From NCBI RefSeq assembly GCF_026340655.1, contig NZ_JAPEOZ010000001.1:8370001-8434000 (forward strand): 64,000 nucleotides of DNA, written 5' to 3'. The notes under the pieces were generated by a model that was not told the DNA's origin, searched no databases, and was given only the letters and a program-made list of their open reading frames with translations. The position numbers and the translations under genes were made by a program. Shown piece after piece: positions 51,663-59,855 of this stretch. The stretch is from Streptomyces sp. NBC_01275. Lineage in GTDB: Bacteria; Actinomycetota; Actinomycetes; Streptomycetales; Streptomycetaceae. The first letter of the stretch is position 1; every line of letters starts with the position of its first letter.

Positions 51663-52592
51663 ATGCCCTACTCCCACGTCCCCCAACTGACCGACTCCGA
51701 GCAGACCGCCCCCGACTCGACCGTCTCCGAGCTCGCCGTCTCCGAGCTCGCCGTCTCCGGGCCGACCGTCTCCGGGCCGTCGGCGGGCGCCCTCGACATC
51801 CGGCTGATCGTCACCGACATGGACGGCACCCTGCTCGACGACGACAAGCGCGTACCCGACGGCCTGTGGGACACCCTGGCCCGGCTGCGCGAGCGCGGGG
51901 TGCTGTTCAGCCCGGCCAGCGGACGTCAGTACGCCACGCTGGCGGCGGAGTTCGCCGAGGTCGCCGACGGGATGGTGTTCATCGCGGAGAACGGCACCTA
52001 TGTGGTGCGCGACGGCCAGGAGCTGAGCTCCGACCCGCTGGACCCGACGGTGGTGACCCGCGTCGTCGAGGCCGTACGGCGACTCGCCGGCGACGGCGTC
52101 GACCTGGGCGCCGTCGTCTGCGGGAAGCGCTCCGCCTACGTCGAGCGGACCGACGAGGCCTTCCTCGCCGAGGTGCGCAGCTACTACCTGCGCTGCGAGA
52201 CCGTCGAGGACCTCACCGCCGTCGACGACGACGTCATCAAGGTCGCCCTGTTCGCCTTCGGGTCCGCCGAGGAGACCACCGCGCCCGCCCTCGCGCCCTT
52301 CGCCGACACCCACAAGGTCGTCGTCTCCGGCGAGCACTGGGTCGACGTCATGAACCGCACCGCCAACAAGGGCGCCGCCCTGCGGCGGCTCCAGGCCGAG
52401 CTGGGCGTCACGCCCGCGCAGACGCTGGTGTTCGGCGACTACCTCAACGACCTGGAGATGCTGGACGCCGCCGACTGGTCGTTCGCCATGGCCAACGCCC
52501 ACCCGGAGGTCGTGCGCCGGGCCCGCCACCTCGCCCCGTCCAACAACGACGACGGCGTGCTGCGCACCATCACCAGGCTGCTGGACCTCTGA
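51663..52592 (+). CDS. HAD-superfamily hydrolase (Cof type)
   Basis: 309 residues from ATG 51663. Motif I is VTDMDGTLLDDD; then FSPASGRQYATL (motif II Ser), ANKGAALRRLQAEL with catalytic Lys, and FGDYLNDLEML (motif IV). This is the Cof/YidA branch, phosphatases of sugar phosphates or flavin nucleotides. The N-terminal 42 residues carry a repeat (VSELAVSELAVSGPTVSGPS) encoded by a CGTCTCCGAGCTCGC-type DNA repeat. The stop is three bases from the convergent response-regulator gene. Confidence 0.9.
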   Translation: MPYSHVPQLTDSEQTAPDSTVSELAVSELAVSGPTVSGPSAGALDIRLIVTDMDGTLLDDDKRVPDGLWDTLARLRERGVLFSPASGRQYATLAAEFAEVADGMVFIAENGTYVVRDGQELSSDPLDPTVVTRVVEAVRRLAGDGVDLGAVVCGKRSAYVERTDEAFLAEVRSYYLRCETVEDLTAVDDDVIKVALFAFGSAEETTAPALAPFADTHKVVVSGEHWVDVMNRTANKGAALRRLQAELGVTPAQTLVFGDYLNDLEMLDAADWSFAMANAHPEVVRRARHLAPSNNDDGVLRTITRLLDL

Positions 52593-52595
52593 GGC

Positions 52596-53309
52596 TCACG
52601 GCCTGGGCTGCGCGTACCCGTGCTGCCAGGCCCAGGCCGCGATCTCCACACGATTGCGGGCGCCCAGCTTCGACTGAACGCTCGACAGGTGCGTCTTCAC
52701 CGTCGACAGCGAGACGTACAGCTCGGCGGCGAGCTCGGCGTTCGTCCGCCCGAGGGCGACCAGGCGTACGACGTCCAGCTCGCGGTCGGTGAGAGGTTCG
52801 GGGAGGGCGGCCGGGCGCGGGCCGGCGGCCGGCGTCTGCGGGGCCGTGAGGTGCTGGAGCAGACGGACGGTGACCGACGGGGAGACCAGGGAGTCGCCCG
52901 CGGCGGCCGCCCGGACCGCCTCCGCCAGGAGCGTCGGCCCGGAGTCCTTCAGCAGGAAGCCGCACGCGCCGCCGCGCAGCGCCCCGTACACGTACTCGTC
53001 CAGGTCGAAGGTGGTGACCACGACCACCCGCAGCGGATCCGGGACGTCCGGCCCGGCCAGCATGCGGGTGGCGGCCAGACCGTCCAGCTTCGGCATCCGG
53101 ATGTCCAGGAGGCACACGTCCGGCCGCACCGCCCGGGCCAGCGCCACCGCCTCCTCCCCGTCGGCGGCCTCGGCGACCACCGTGATGTCCGGCTGCGCGT
53201 CCAGGAAGAAGCGGAAGCCCGTGCGCACCATGTCCTGGTCGTCGGCGATGAGGACCCGGATGGGGGCGGAGGCGCTGGGGGCGGGGGCGTCGGGGGCCGG
53301 GATGGTCAT
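52596..53309 (-). CDS. NarL/LuxR-family response regulator without an adjacent kinase
   Basis: 237 residues from ATG 53309. Receiver domain with DD in RVLIADDQDMVRTGFRFFLD, phospho-acceptor Asp in VCLLDIRMPKLDGL, and K in GFLLKDSGP; C-terminal LuxR helix-turn-helix LTDRELDVVRLVALGRTNAE, LAAELYVSLSTVKTHLSSVQ, SKLGARNR. Such regulators usually pair with a histidine kinase; none is in the flanking genes. Next to an FtsX-type ABC transporter on the same strand, a common target. Confidence 0.92.
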   Translation of the reverse strand: MTIPAPDAPAPSASAPIRVLIADDQDMVRTGFRFFLDAQPDITVVAEAADGEEAVALARAVRPDVCLLDIRMPKLDGLAATRMLAGPDVPDPLRVVVVTTFDLDEYVYGALRGGACGFLLKDSGPTLLAEAVRAAAAGDSLVSPSVTVRLLQHLTAPQTPAAGPRPAALPEPLTDRELDVVRLVALGRTNAELAAELYVSLSTVKTHLSSVQSKLGARNRVEIAAWAWQHGYAQPRP

Positions 53310-53357
53310 GGCTCGATCATGCCTCAGGCGAGAGGCGGGCACGGCGGGACCCGGGCC

Positions 53358-55415
53358 TCAGTCGGCCGCGTGCGCGGGGTCCGCCGTCACCCGGCGCAGC
53401 AGCGGACGGCTGACGGTGATCGCGGCGAACATCGCGAGCACCCCGAGCACCACACAGGCGGCGAGCCGCAGGGCGCCGTCGGCGTCCAGGGAGGCGCCGG
53501 CCAACTGGTGGACCTGGTAGGAGCCGTACACGCCCATCGCGGTGGTGCCGCCCGCCAGAACCACCAGCGGGAGGACCGTCTCCCGGGTGCGGGCCCGGTC
53601 CAGCACCTTCAACGGGGTGCCCGCCAGCCGCAGCAGGCCGTACACCCGGCGCCGGTCGAGGACGTCGGCTGCGGCGGTCAGGCCCGCGGAGGCGGTCGCG
53701 ACCAGGAAGCTCAGGGCCAGGGTGGCGGTGCTGACGTCGGCGATGCGGTCGCTGATCACCCGGTCGCTCGCGACGGCGTAGTCCTGGGTGTAGGGCAGGT
53801 GGTCCGGCGCGACGGGGGTGAGGGCGGTGACGGCGGCGTCGAGCCGATTCCCGCTGCCGCTGCCGCTGCCGCTGCCGCTGCCGCTGCCGTTGCCGCTGCC
53901 GCCTCCGACGTGGACGAGGAGGCCCGGCGCGCCGCCCAGCAGGCTGTCGAAGTCGTCCTCGCCGCCGACCCTCACCGTCGCGTTCACACCGGAGCGGTGC
54001 AGCAGGGCGCGGGCCTCGACGGCCGCGTGCCGGGCGTCGGGGGTGAGCACCGCGATCTGGTCCCGGTACTGCGAGTCGTCCGGGCCGAGGAGGCCGACGG
54101 AGAAGAATCCGGCCGCGAACCCGGCCAGCACCAGGCCGCTGACGGTGCGCCAGGCGCCGCGCGGATCGTCGCTGAGCCGGCGGCCGGCCAGCAGGGTCGC
54201 CGGGCGGCGGGCGAAACGGCTCACGATCCGGCCCAGCCGGTCCACGACCCACGGGCCGAACAGCCAGAACGCGCCGTAGAAGAGCAGCAGCAGGGCGAGC
54301 GCCTGTCGGGGCTTGAGATCGCTGCCGCCGCCGGTCGACCGCAGGACGTAACCCAGGACCGCCACGAACAGCACCAGCCGGATCAGCCGGGTGCGGCGCG
54401 GGTTCGCCTGCTGGGCGACGCCCAGGGGAGCGGTCGCCACCTGACGCAGCATCGTCACGGCGCTGACCGTGATCAGGGCGGTGACCGCCGCCCCCACCGC
54501 GGGGATCAGACCGAGCCCCACCCACAGGTCGCCCCGGTACCAGGACCCGACCCCGTAGGGGATCTCGGCGAGGGCGGGCAGCAGCGCCGCGTAGGCCAGC
54601 GCGCCGCAGAGGGCGCCGGCCGCGCCGACCGCGGCCGCCTCTGCGGCGGTCATCGCGATGATCTGCCGCGGGGTCGCGCCGGCCAGCCGCAGGGCGGCGA
54701 GCCGCTGTTCGCGCCGGGCGGCGCCGAGCCGTCCGGCGGCCGCCGACAGGACGATCACCGGCATCGCGAGCAGGACGAGGCCCAACAGGGTCGTCCCCCG
54801 GTCCGCGGCGGTGAACATGCTCGCCTTCGTCCCGGAGAACCCGGCGACGTCCGCCCGCGCCGTCTGGCCCTGGTCGAACCAGGTCTGTCCGCCCGCGGCC
54901 GCCGCGGAGAGCGCCGGATCGCCCGGCGCCCGGCCCACCACGGCGACCAGCTCGTCCGGCGAGGCGAGACCGGCCGCGCCGATCGTGCCGTACGACCCCG
55001 GCGACGCCGGCTTCGGGAACCGGTCGGCCAGTCGGGCGGCGGGCAGCTCGCGCAGCAGCTCGGCCAGGGCGGGGGAGACGTACACCTCCCCCTGCCGGGG
55101 AAAGCGGCTCAGGCCCGGCGGGGCCGGGGTCCGGGCCCGCCCGGGGAGCTGCGCCAGGGAGACGATTGTGAGGGGTTCGTGGCGGACGTACGTCGTGGCG
55201 AGGGCCTGGACGGCGGTGGCGTGCCGGGCCGGCTCGGGAGTGCGCCAGGCGGTGCGGTCGGCGCGGGCGCCGGAGCCGAGGCAGGCGGCGAGCACCACCA
55301 GCATCACGAAGGCGCCGGTGGCGGCGACCGCGGCCGCGAGCAGCAGGCTCTGCAGCCCACGGCGGCCGGAGGATCTGGCCAGATGCCAGGTCAGGGGCAG
55401 GACGGGGGAGCGCAT
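53358..55415 (-). CDS. FtsX-type ABC transporter permease
   Basis: 685 residues from ATG 55415 (AGGAG upstream). About ten membrane spans in two FtsX-like domains with large extracellular loops, for example LPVILSAAAGRLG-type helices and the C-terminal VRIAA-like region; MacB/LolCE-like. A loop contains a Gly-Ser repeat (GGGSGNGSGSGSGSGSGSGN) encoded by a hexamer microsatellite. With the ATPase encoded 25 bp upstream it would export or release a lipid, peptide or antibiotic. The response regulator downstream may control it. Confidence 0.88.
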   Translation of the reverse strand: MRSPVLPLTWHLARSSGRRGLQSLLLAAAVAATGAFVMLVVLAACLGSGARADRTAWRTPEPARHATAVQALATTYVRHEPLTIVSLAQLPGRARTPAPPGLSRFPRQGEVYVSPALAELLRELPAARLADRFPKPASPGSYGTIGAAGLASPDELVAVVGRAPGDPALSAAAAGGQTWFDQGQTARADVAGFSGTKASMFTAADRGTTLLGLVLLAMPVIVLSAAAGRLGAARREQRLAALRLAGATPRQIIAMTAAEAAAVGAAGALCGALAYAALLPALAEIPYGVGSWYRGDLWVGLGLIPAVGAAVTALITVSAVTMLRQVATAPLGVAQQANPRRTRLIRLVLFVAVLGYVLRSTGGGSDLKPRQALALLLLFYGAFWLFGPWVVDRLGRIVSRFARRPATLLAGRRLSDDPRGAWRTVSGLVLAGFAAGFFSVGLLGPDDSQYRDQIAVLTPDARHAAVEARALLHRSGVNATVRVGGEDDFDSLLGGAPGLLVHVGGGSGNGSGSGSGSGSGSGNRLDAAVTALTPVAPDHLPYTQDYAVASDRVISDRIADVSTATLALSFLVATASAGLTAAADVLDRRRVYGLLRLAGTPLKVLDRARTRETVLPLVVLAGGTTAMGVYGSYQVHQLAGASLDADGALRLAACVVLGVLAMFAAITVSRPLLRRVTADPAHAAD
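53851..53898. repeat. Hexamer microsatellite in the permease gene, coding for a Gly-Ser linker
   Basis: CCGCTG repeated six times perfectly (53851-53886), then CCGTTG and CCGCTG. On the coding strand it gives alternating Gly-Ser. Unit length is a multiple of three, so copy-number change keeps the frame. Confidence 0.9.
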
Positions 55416-55439
55416 ACGGGTTCTCCTGGAGGCGTGCGG

Positions 55440-56123
55440 TCAGGCGACCGTGTACTGGCTGTGGCCGCTGATCAGGCCGTCGCGGACCTGGAGGATCCGG
55501 TCGCAGTGGGCGGCGACGTCGGCGTCGTGCGTGACCATCACCAGGGCGGCGCCCTGCGCGCGGGTGACGGAGGTGAGCAGGCGGACGACCTCCGCGCTGG
55601 TGCGCTGGTCCAGGGCGCCGGTCGGCTCGTCGGCGAAGACCACGTCCGGCTCGACGACCAGCGCACGGGCGATGGCGACACGCTGCGCCTGACCGCCCGA
55701 CAGCTGTCCCGGACGGCGCTGTTCGAGGCCGTCGAGACCGAGCGGGGCGAACCAGCGGCGGGCGCGCTGCACGGCCGCCTTGCGCGAGGCGCCCTCCAGC
55801 ATCAGCGGCAGGGCCACGTTCTCCTCGGCGGGCAGCTCGGGCAGCAGCTGGCCGGACTGGAAGACGAACCCGAACCGTTTCCGGCGCAGCGCGCTGAGCT
55901 TGTTCTCGCCCAGGTCGTCCATGCGGACGCCGCGCAGCAGGACCTGGCCGCCGTCGGGGCGGACGATCCCGGCGAGGGTGTGCAGGAGGGTGGACTTGCC
56001 GGAGCCCGAGGGGCCCATCACGGCGAGGGAGTCCCGCTCGCCGACCTCGACGTCGACCCCGGCCAGGGCGGTGGTGGCGCCGTACTTCTTCACTAGGCCG
56101 TAGCCGGCCAGAACCGTGCTCAT
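55440..56123 (-). CDS. ABC transporter ATP-binding protein (LolD/MacB-like)
   Basis: 227 residues from 56123. Walker A is GPSGSGKST (37-45), signature QLSGGQAQRVAIARAL, Walker B VVFADEPTGALD, then VMVTHDADVAAHCDRIL (switch His). The ADEPTGALD form is typical of exporters with FtsX permeases. It forms the transporter with the permease gene 25 bp downstream. Confidence 0.93.
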   Translation of the reverse strand: MSTVLAGYGLVKKYGATTALAGVDVEVGERDSLAVMGPSGSGKSTLLHTLAGIVRPDGGQVLLRGVRMDDLGENKLSALRRKRFGFVFQSGQLLPELPAEENVALPLMLEGASRKAAVQRARRWFAPLGLDGLEQRRPGQLSGGQAQRVAIARALVVEPDVVFADEPTGALDQRTSAEVVRLLTSVTRAQGAALVMVTHDADVAAHCDRILQVRDGLISGHSQYTVA

Positions 56124-56201
56124 GACGGGGCGTCGCCTTTCGCAGTGCTGTCTCAGCTGTCTCAGCTGTCTCGTCTGTCTCGGCGCTTTCTCGGCGCTTT
56201 C

Positions 56202-56570
56202 TCAGCGCTCGAACGTCCAGGTGACCGAGTCGGCGGTGGCCTTCAGCACGCGGACCGGGATGTCGACGCTTGTGCCGCCGCTCTCCTTGCCGGTGCAGAC
56301 GACGGTCGCGCCGACGACGGCCTTCAGACCGGTCGGGCAGGTCACGGTGACCTTCGTGCCGACCCACGGCAGCGGGTGGAACCTGCTCTGGGTGCGGCCC
56401 GCGACGATGGAGCCGGCCAGCGCCTTGTGGCCATCGACCAGGACCGTGCTCCGCGCGTCGAGTTCGGTGGTGGACTCGGTGCCCGAGAGCAGATGGGTGC
56501 CGAGACCGCCGAGGGCCACCACGGCCGCCGCGCCCCCGATCGCGCCGACGACGAACCTGCTGGACTGCAT
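56202..56570 (-). CDS. Membrane-anchored DUF4333-like protein
   Basis: 122 residues from ATG 56570, after AGAAGGGATACG. The N-terminal hydrophobic helix FVVGAIGGAAAVVALGGLGT acts as signal or anchor. The outer part has VTVTCPTGLKAVVGATVVCT with two cysteines spaced as in DUF4333 domains, followed by TSVDIPVRVLKATADSVTWT. Function unknown. On the same strand upstream of the ABC genes, 78 bp apart; that gap contains CTGTCTCAG-type repeats. Confidence 0.75.
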   Translation of the reverse strand: MQSSRFVVGAIGGAAAVVALGGLGTHLLSGTESTTELDARSTVLVDGHKALAGSIVAGRTQSRFHPLPWVGTKVTVTCPTGLKAVVGATVVCTGKESGGTSVDIPVRVLKATADSVTWTFER

Positions 56571-56630
56571 CACGTATCCCTTCTGACTGTGTGGGTCCAC
56601 TCTCGTCCGCCGGGCCCCGCGCCCGCCTCG

Positions 56631-56683
56631 GCCGAACGGCCGGAACAGGCGGGGTCCGGGACCGCGTTCCTCGGCCGTTCGGC
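56631..56683. repeat. Inverted and direct repeats between the DUF4333-like and M20 genes
   Basis: GCCGAACGGC (56631-56640) is complementary to GCCGTTCGGC (56674-56683). The second arm starts a run of direct repeats of a TTCGGCC/CTCGGCTG-type unit to about 56720. It lies in the 207-bp divergent gap and could be a folded regulatory leader or repeat decay. Confidence 0.6.
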
Positions 56684-56777
56684 TATTCGGCCGGTGGGCT
56701 ACTCGGCTGTTCGGCCTAGGCTGCGAGGCGGAATCGGCACGGAAGTGCCACGGACAGTGCCACGGAGAGGGAGCGGT

Positions 56778-58022
56778 ATGAGCGAGCCGGCCGTCGTCGC
56801 CCGTCTGACCCGGGAGATCGCCTCGGAGCTGAAGACGGGGGACCTCGAGGACTTCTACCGGGACCTGCACCGCCACCCCGAACTGGCCTTCCAGGAGCAC
56901 CGCACCGCCGCGCGCCTCGCCGGACGGCTGCGGGCCGCCGGGTACGAGGTGACCGAGGGCGTCGCCCGTACCGGGGTGGTCGGGGTGCTGGCCAACGGCG
57001 ACGGGCCGGTGGTGTGGCTGCGCGGGGACATGGACGCGCTGCCGGTGCCGGAGGCGACCGGTCTGGCGTACGCCTCCACGGTCGACGGGGTGATGCACGC
57101 CTGCGGCCATGATCTGCACGTCACCTGGCTCGCGGCCGCCGCCGAGGTGCTCGCCGCCGCCCGTGAGACCTGGTCCGGGACGCTCGTCGTGGTGGGGCAG
57201 CCGGCGGAGGAGGCCGAGGGCGGTGCGGCGGCGATGGTCGCCGACGGGATCCACGTCCGCTTCCCGCGCCCCGACGTCCTGTTCGGCCAGCACGTCGCGC
57301 CCGGGCTCGCCGGGTTCTTTCCGCACACCCCCGGTCTGACCCTGTCGGCCGCCGACGACGTCGAGGTCGTCGTGCACGGGGTGGGCGGCCACGGCTCGCG
57401 GCCCGAGTCGACCGTCGACCCGGTGGTGACGGCCGCGTACATCGTCACCCGGCTGCAGACGGTCGTCTCGCGCGAGGTCGCGGCGAGCGAGTCGGCGGTG
57501 CTGACGGTGGGCACGTTCCACGCCGGCGCCAAGCCCAACATCATCCCCGCCGAGGCTCGGTTCGCGCTGAACCTGCGCACCCAGGACACCCGGGTGCGCG
57601 AGCGGGTCCTGACCGCGATCCGGCGCATCGTCGAAGGGGAGTGCGCCGCCGCGGGCTGCCCGGTCCCGCCCGGGATCACGGTCGTCCCCGGCTATCCGAA
57701 CACCGTCAACGACGCCGCCCTGGACGGGGAGATCGCCGCCGTGCACCGCGAACTGTTCGGCGCGCACACGGTGTTCGACTTCGGTCGGGCCATGGGCAGC
57801 GAGGACTTCTCCCTCCTGGCCCCCGCGGGCGTGCCGTACGACTACTGGTACGTGACCTCGACCCCGGCCGGAGTGTGGGACGCGGCGCCGGGGGAGCAAC
57901 TGGCGGAGAAGCTCGACGCCGTGCCGGGCAACCACAGCCCGCTGTTCGCGCCGGACCCGTCGGTGCTCGTGCCCGGGGTGCACACCCTGGTGTCGGCGGC
58001 GCTGTCCCGGCTCGGCGGATGA
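56778..58022 (+). CDS. M20-family amidohydrolase/peptidase
   Basis: 414 residues from ATG 56778 (GGGAGCGG upstream). DFYRDLHRHPELAFQEHRTA, the metal motif HACGHDLHVTWLAAA, then VGQPAEEAEGGAAAMVADG (catalytic Glu pair) and a dimerisation domain with VHGVGGHGSRPESTVDPV. HACGHD and EE are typical of amidohydrolases such as N-acyl-amino-acid hydrolases. Substrate unknown. The convergent hydrolase gene ends 16 bp away. Confidence 0.92.
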   Translation: MSEPAVVARLTREIASELKTGDLEDFYRDLHRHPELAFQEHRTAARLAGRLRAAGYEVTEGVARTGVVGVLANGDGPVVWLRGDMDALPVPEATGLAYASTVDGVMHACGHDLHVTWLAAAAEVLAAARETWSGTLVVVGQPAEEAEGGAAAMVADGIHVRFPRPDVLFGQHVAPGLAGFFPHTPGLTLSAADDVEVVVHGVGGHGSRPESTVDPVVTAAYIVTRLQTVVSREVAASESAVLTVGTFHAGAKPNIIPAEARFALNLRTQDTRVRERVLTAIRRIVEGECAAAGCPVPPGITVVPGYPNTVNDAALDGEIAAVHRELFGAHTVFDFGRAMGSEDFSLLAPAGVPYDYWYVTSTPAGVWDAAPGEQLAEKLDAVPGNHSPLFAPDPSVLVPGVHTLVSAALSRLGG

Positions 58023-58038
58023 TCCGCCCCGCGGTGAC

Positions 58039-58863
58039 TCACCGGGCGGGCCCACCGGTGGGCCCGTCGGCGAGGACGCCGTCGAGGAAGCGGATCAGGT
58101 CCGCGAACACCTCGGCCCGGTTCGTCTCGCAGAAGACCTCGTGCCGGGCGCCGGCGTAGATCCGCTCGGTCAGCGCGCCCCCGCTCAGCCGCTGCACGCC
58201 GATCCGGCTGTCCGGCAGCGGGACCAGCCGGTCGTCGTCGCCGTGCAGCCACAGCAGCGGGAGCGGACCGACGTCGCCGCTCTCGGTGACCGTCCCCAGG
58301 GTCCGTACGAAGGCCTCCAGCGTCGGCCGCTTCATCGGCCCGTGCCAGACCAGTGGATCGGCCGCGTAGGCCGCGCCGACCGCCGGGTCGCGGGAGAGCG
58401 CGGCCGGGTTGATCGGGACATCGGGGATCTCGTCGTGGGCGAGCAGCCGTCCCGGCGTCCGCCAGGCGCCGATCACCGGACCGGACAGCACGAGCGCGGC
58501 GAGTTCGTCGCCGTACCGCTGCGCGTAGCGGGCCGCGACGAGCCCGCCCATGGAGTGCCCCACGACGACCAGCGGGACGTCCGGGTGCGCGGTGCGGGCG
58601 AGGTCCGCCACGGTGTGCACGTCGGCGACCACGTCCTCGAAGTCCTCGATCAGCACGCGCTCGCCCGCGGACTTCCCGTGGCCGACGTGGTCGGGGCCGA
58701 AGACGGCCGCGCCGTGCGCGGTGAGGACGTCGGCCAGTTCCTGGTAGCGGCCGACGTGCTCGCCGTAGCCGTGGACGACGAGAGCGACGTAGCGCGGGCG
58801 TGGGTGCGGCCACTCGTGTGCGGTGATCGTGCCCCGGTCGCCCGCGAGGACGTGCTCGGCCAT
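58039..58863 (-). CDS. Alpha/beta hydrolase, monoacylglycerol-lipase-like
   Basis: 274 residues from ATG 58863. VHGYGEHVGRYQELADVL, nucleophile elbow VVGHSMGGLVAARYA (Ser in GHSMG), acid in LLWLHGDDDRLVPL, and His in GARHEVFCE. The lid region and HGYGEH pattern are of the monoglyceride-lipase (serine aminopeptidase S33, YjfP-like) type. A perfect 20-bp palindrome lies in its last codons (58047-58066) and may act as a two-way terminator with the convergent gene. Confidence 0.9.
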   Translation of the reverse strand: MAEHVLAGDRGTITAHEWPHPRPRYVALVVHGYGEHVGRYQELADVLTAHGAAVFGPDHVGHGKSAGERVLIEDFEDVVADVHTVADLARTAHPDVPLVVVGHSMGGLVAARYAQRYGDELAALVLSGPVIGAWRTPGRLLAHDEIPDVPINPAALSRDPAVGAAYAADPLVWHGPMKRPTLEAFVRTLGTVTESGDVGPLPLLWLHGDDDRLVPLPDSRIGVQRLSGGALTERIYAGARHEVFCETNRAEVFADLIRFLDGVLADGPTGGPAR

Positions 58864-59057
58864 GTCTCCTCCATGTCTGCGCAGGCTGTGCCGCTGTGCC
58901 TGCCCGGCTGTGTCCGCCCCGGCTGTGTCTGCTGTGTCGGCGACGGTCCTCGGGGATCTTCCCAGGGGGCTCGGCGGAGGTCACACCGGCCCCAGTGGTC
59001 ACCTGGCGAGACGGTCCTTACAGCCGCCCGTTAACTGTGCGTAGCATCGGTCCCCGC

Positions 59058-59831
59058 ATGAACACGATGACGTTGTGGCACATCACCGGCTGGGAGTTCG
59101 CCGCCCTCGGCTTCGCGGCCCTCCTGGTCGGCTTCTCCAAGACGGCCGTCAGCGGGGCCAACACGGTCAGCCTCGCGGTCTTCGCCGCGGTCCTGCCCGC
59201 CCGCGCCTCCACGGGCGTGCTGCTGCCGCTGCTGATCGCCGGGGACGTCCTGGCCGTGATCACCTACCGGCGGCACGCCCACTGGCCCACGCTGTGGCGG
59301 CTGTTCCCGGCGGTCGCGGCCGGCGTGGTGATCGGCACGCTGTTCCTGGTGTGGGCCGACGACGACGTCGTGCGTACGTCGATCGGCGCGATCCTGCTGC
59401 TGATGGCGGGCGTCACGGTGTGGCGGCGCCGCACGGCCGAAGCGGTGGACGACCCCGACGCCGTGGTCACCCGGGCCGGCCGGATCAAGGCCCGCTCCTA
59501 CGGCGTCCTCGGCGGCTTCACCACCATGGTCGCCAACGCCGGCGGCCCCGTGATGTCGATGTACCTGCTCTCGGCCGGCTTCCGCAAGCTCGGCTTCCTG
59601 GGCACCTCCGCGTTCTTCTTCCTGATCGTCAACGTCTCGAAGGTGCCCTTCAGCGCGGGCCTCGGCCTGATCGACGGCCACTCGCTCCTCCTGGACGCCG
59701 CCCTCGTGGCGTTCGTCGTCCCGGGCGCGCTGCTCGGCAAGTGGGCCGTGCACCGCATCAACCAGCGGCTGTTCGAACAGCTGGTGATCGCGGCGACGGT
59801 GGTGGGCGGCCTGCAGCTCCTGCTGCGGTAG
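59058..59831 (+). CDS. TauE/SafE-family membrane exporter
   Basis: 257 residues from ATG 59058. Eight or so hydrophobic segments; GFAALLVGFSKTAVSGANTV is the TauE/SafE G-F/G-x-S repeat, and GGFTTMVANAGGPVMSMYLL the second repeat half. It likely exports a sulfite- or sulfonate-like anion. TAGCAT seven bases before the ATG could be the -10 of a leaderless message. Confidence 0.9.
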   Translation: MNTMTLWHITGWEFAALGFAALLVGFSKTAVSGANTVSLAVFAAVLPARASTGVLLPLLIAGDVLAVITYRRHAHWPTLWRLFPAVAAGVVIGTLFLVWADDDVVRTSIGAILLLMAGVTVWRRRTAEAVDDPDAVVTRAGRIKARSYGVLGGFTTMVANAGGPVMSMYLLSAGFRKLGFLGTSAFFFLIVNVSKVPFSAGLGLIDGHSLLLDAALVAFVVPGALLGKWAVHRINQRLFEQLVIAATVVGGLQLLLR

Positions 59832-59855
59832 GCGAGGCTGCCTAGACTGAACCGG

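Noticed and set aside
53851..53898. CRISPR-like array at the CCGCTG repeats
   Set aside because: Contiguous 6-bp units without spacers; it is a coding microsatellite.
52620..56096. 1158-codon forward frame opposite the ABC genes
   Set aside because: Antisense shadow of the response regulator, permease and ATPase genes; composition is low-complexity Gly/Arg/Gln.
58047..58066. 20-bp perfect palindrome CGGGCCCACCGGTGGGCCCG as a regulatory operator
   Set aside because: It lies inside the last codons of the hydrolase gene next to a convergent stop; a terminator role is simpler.
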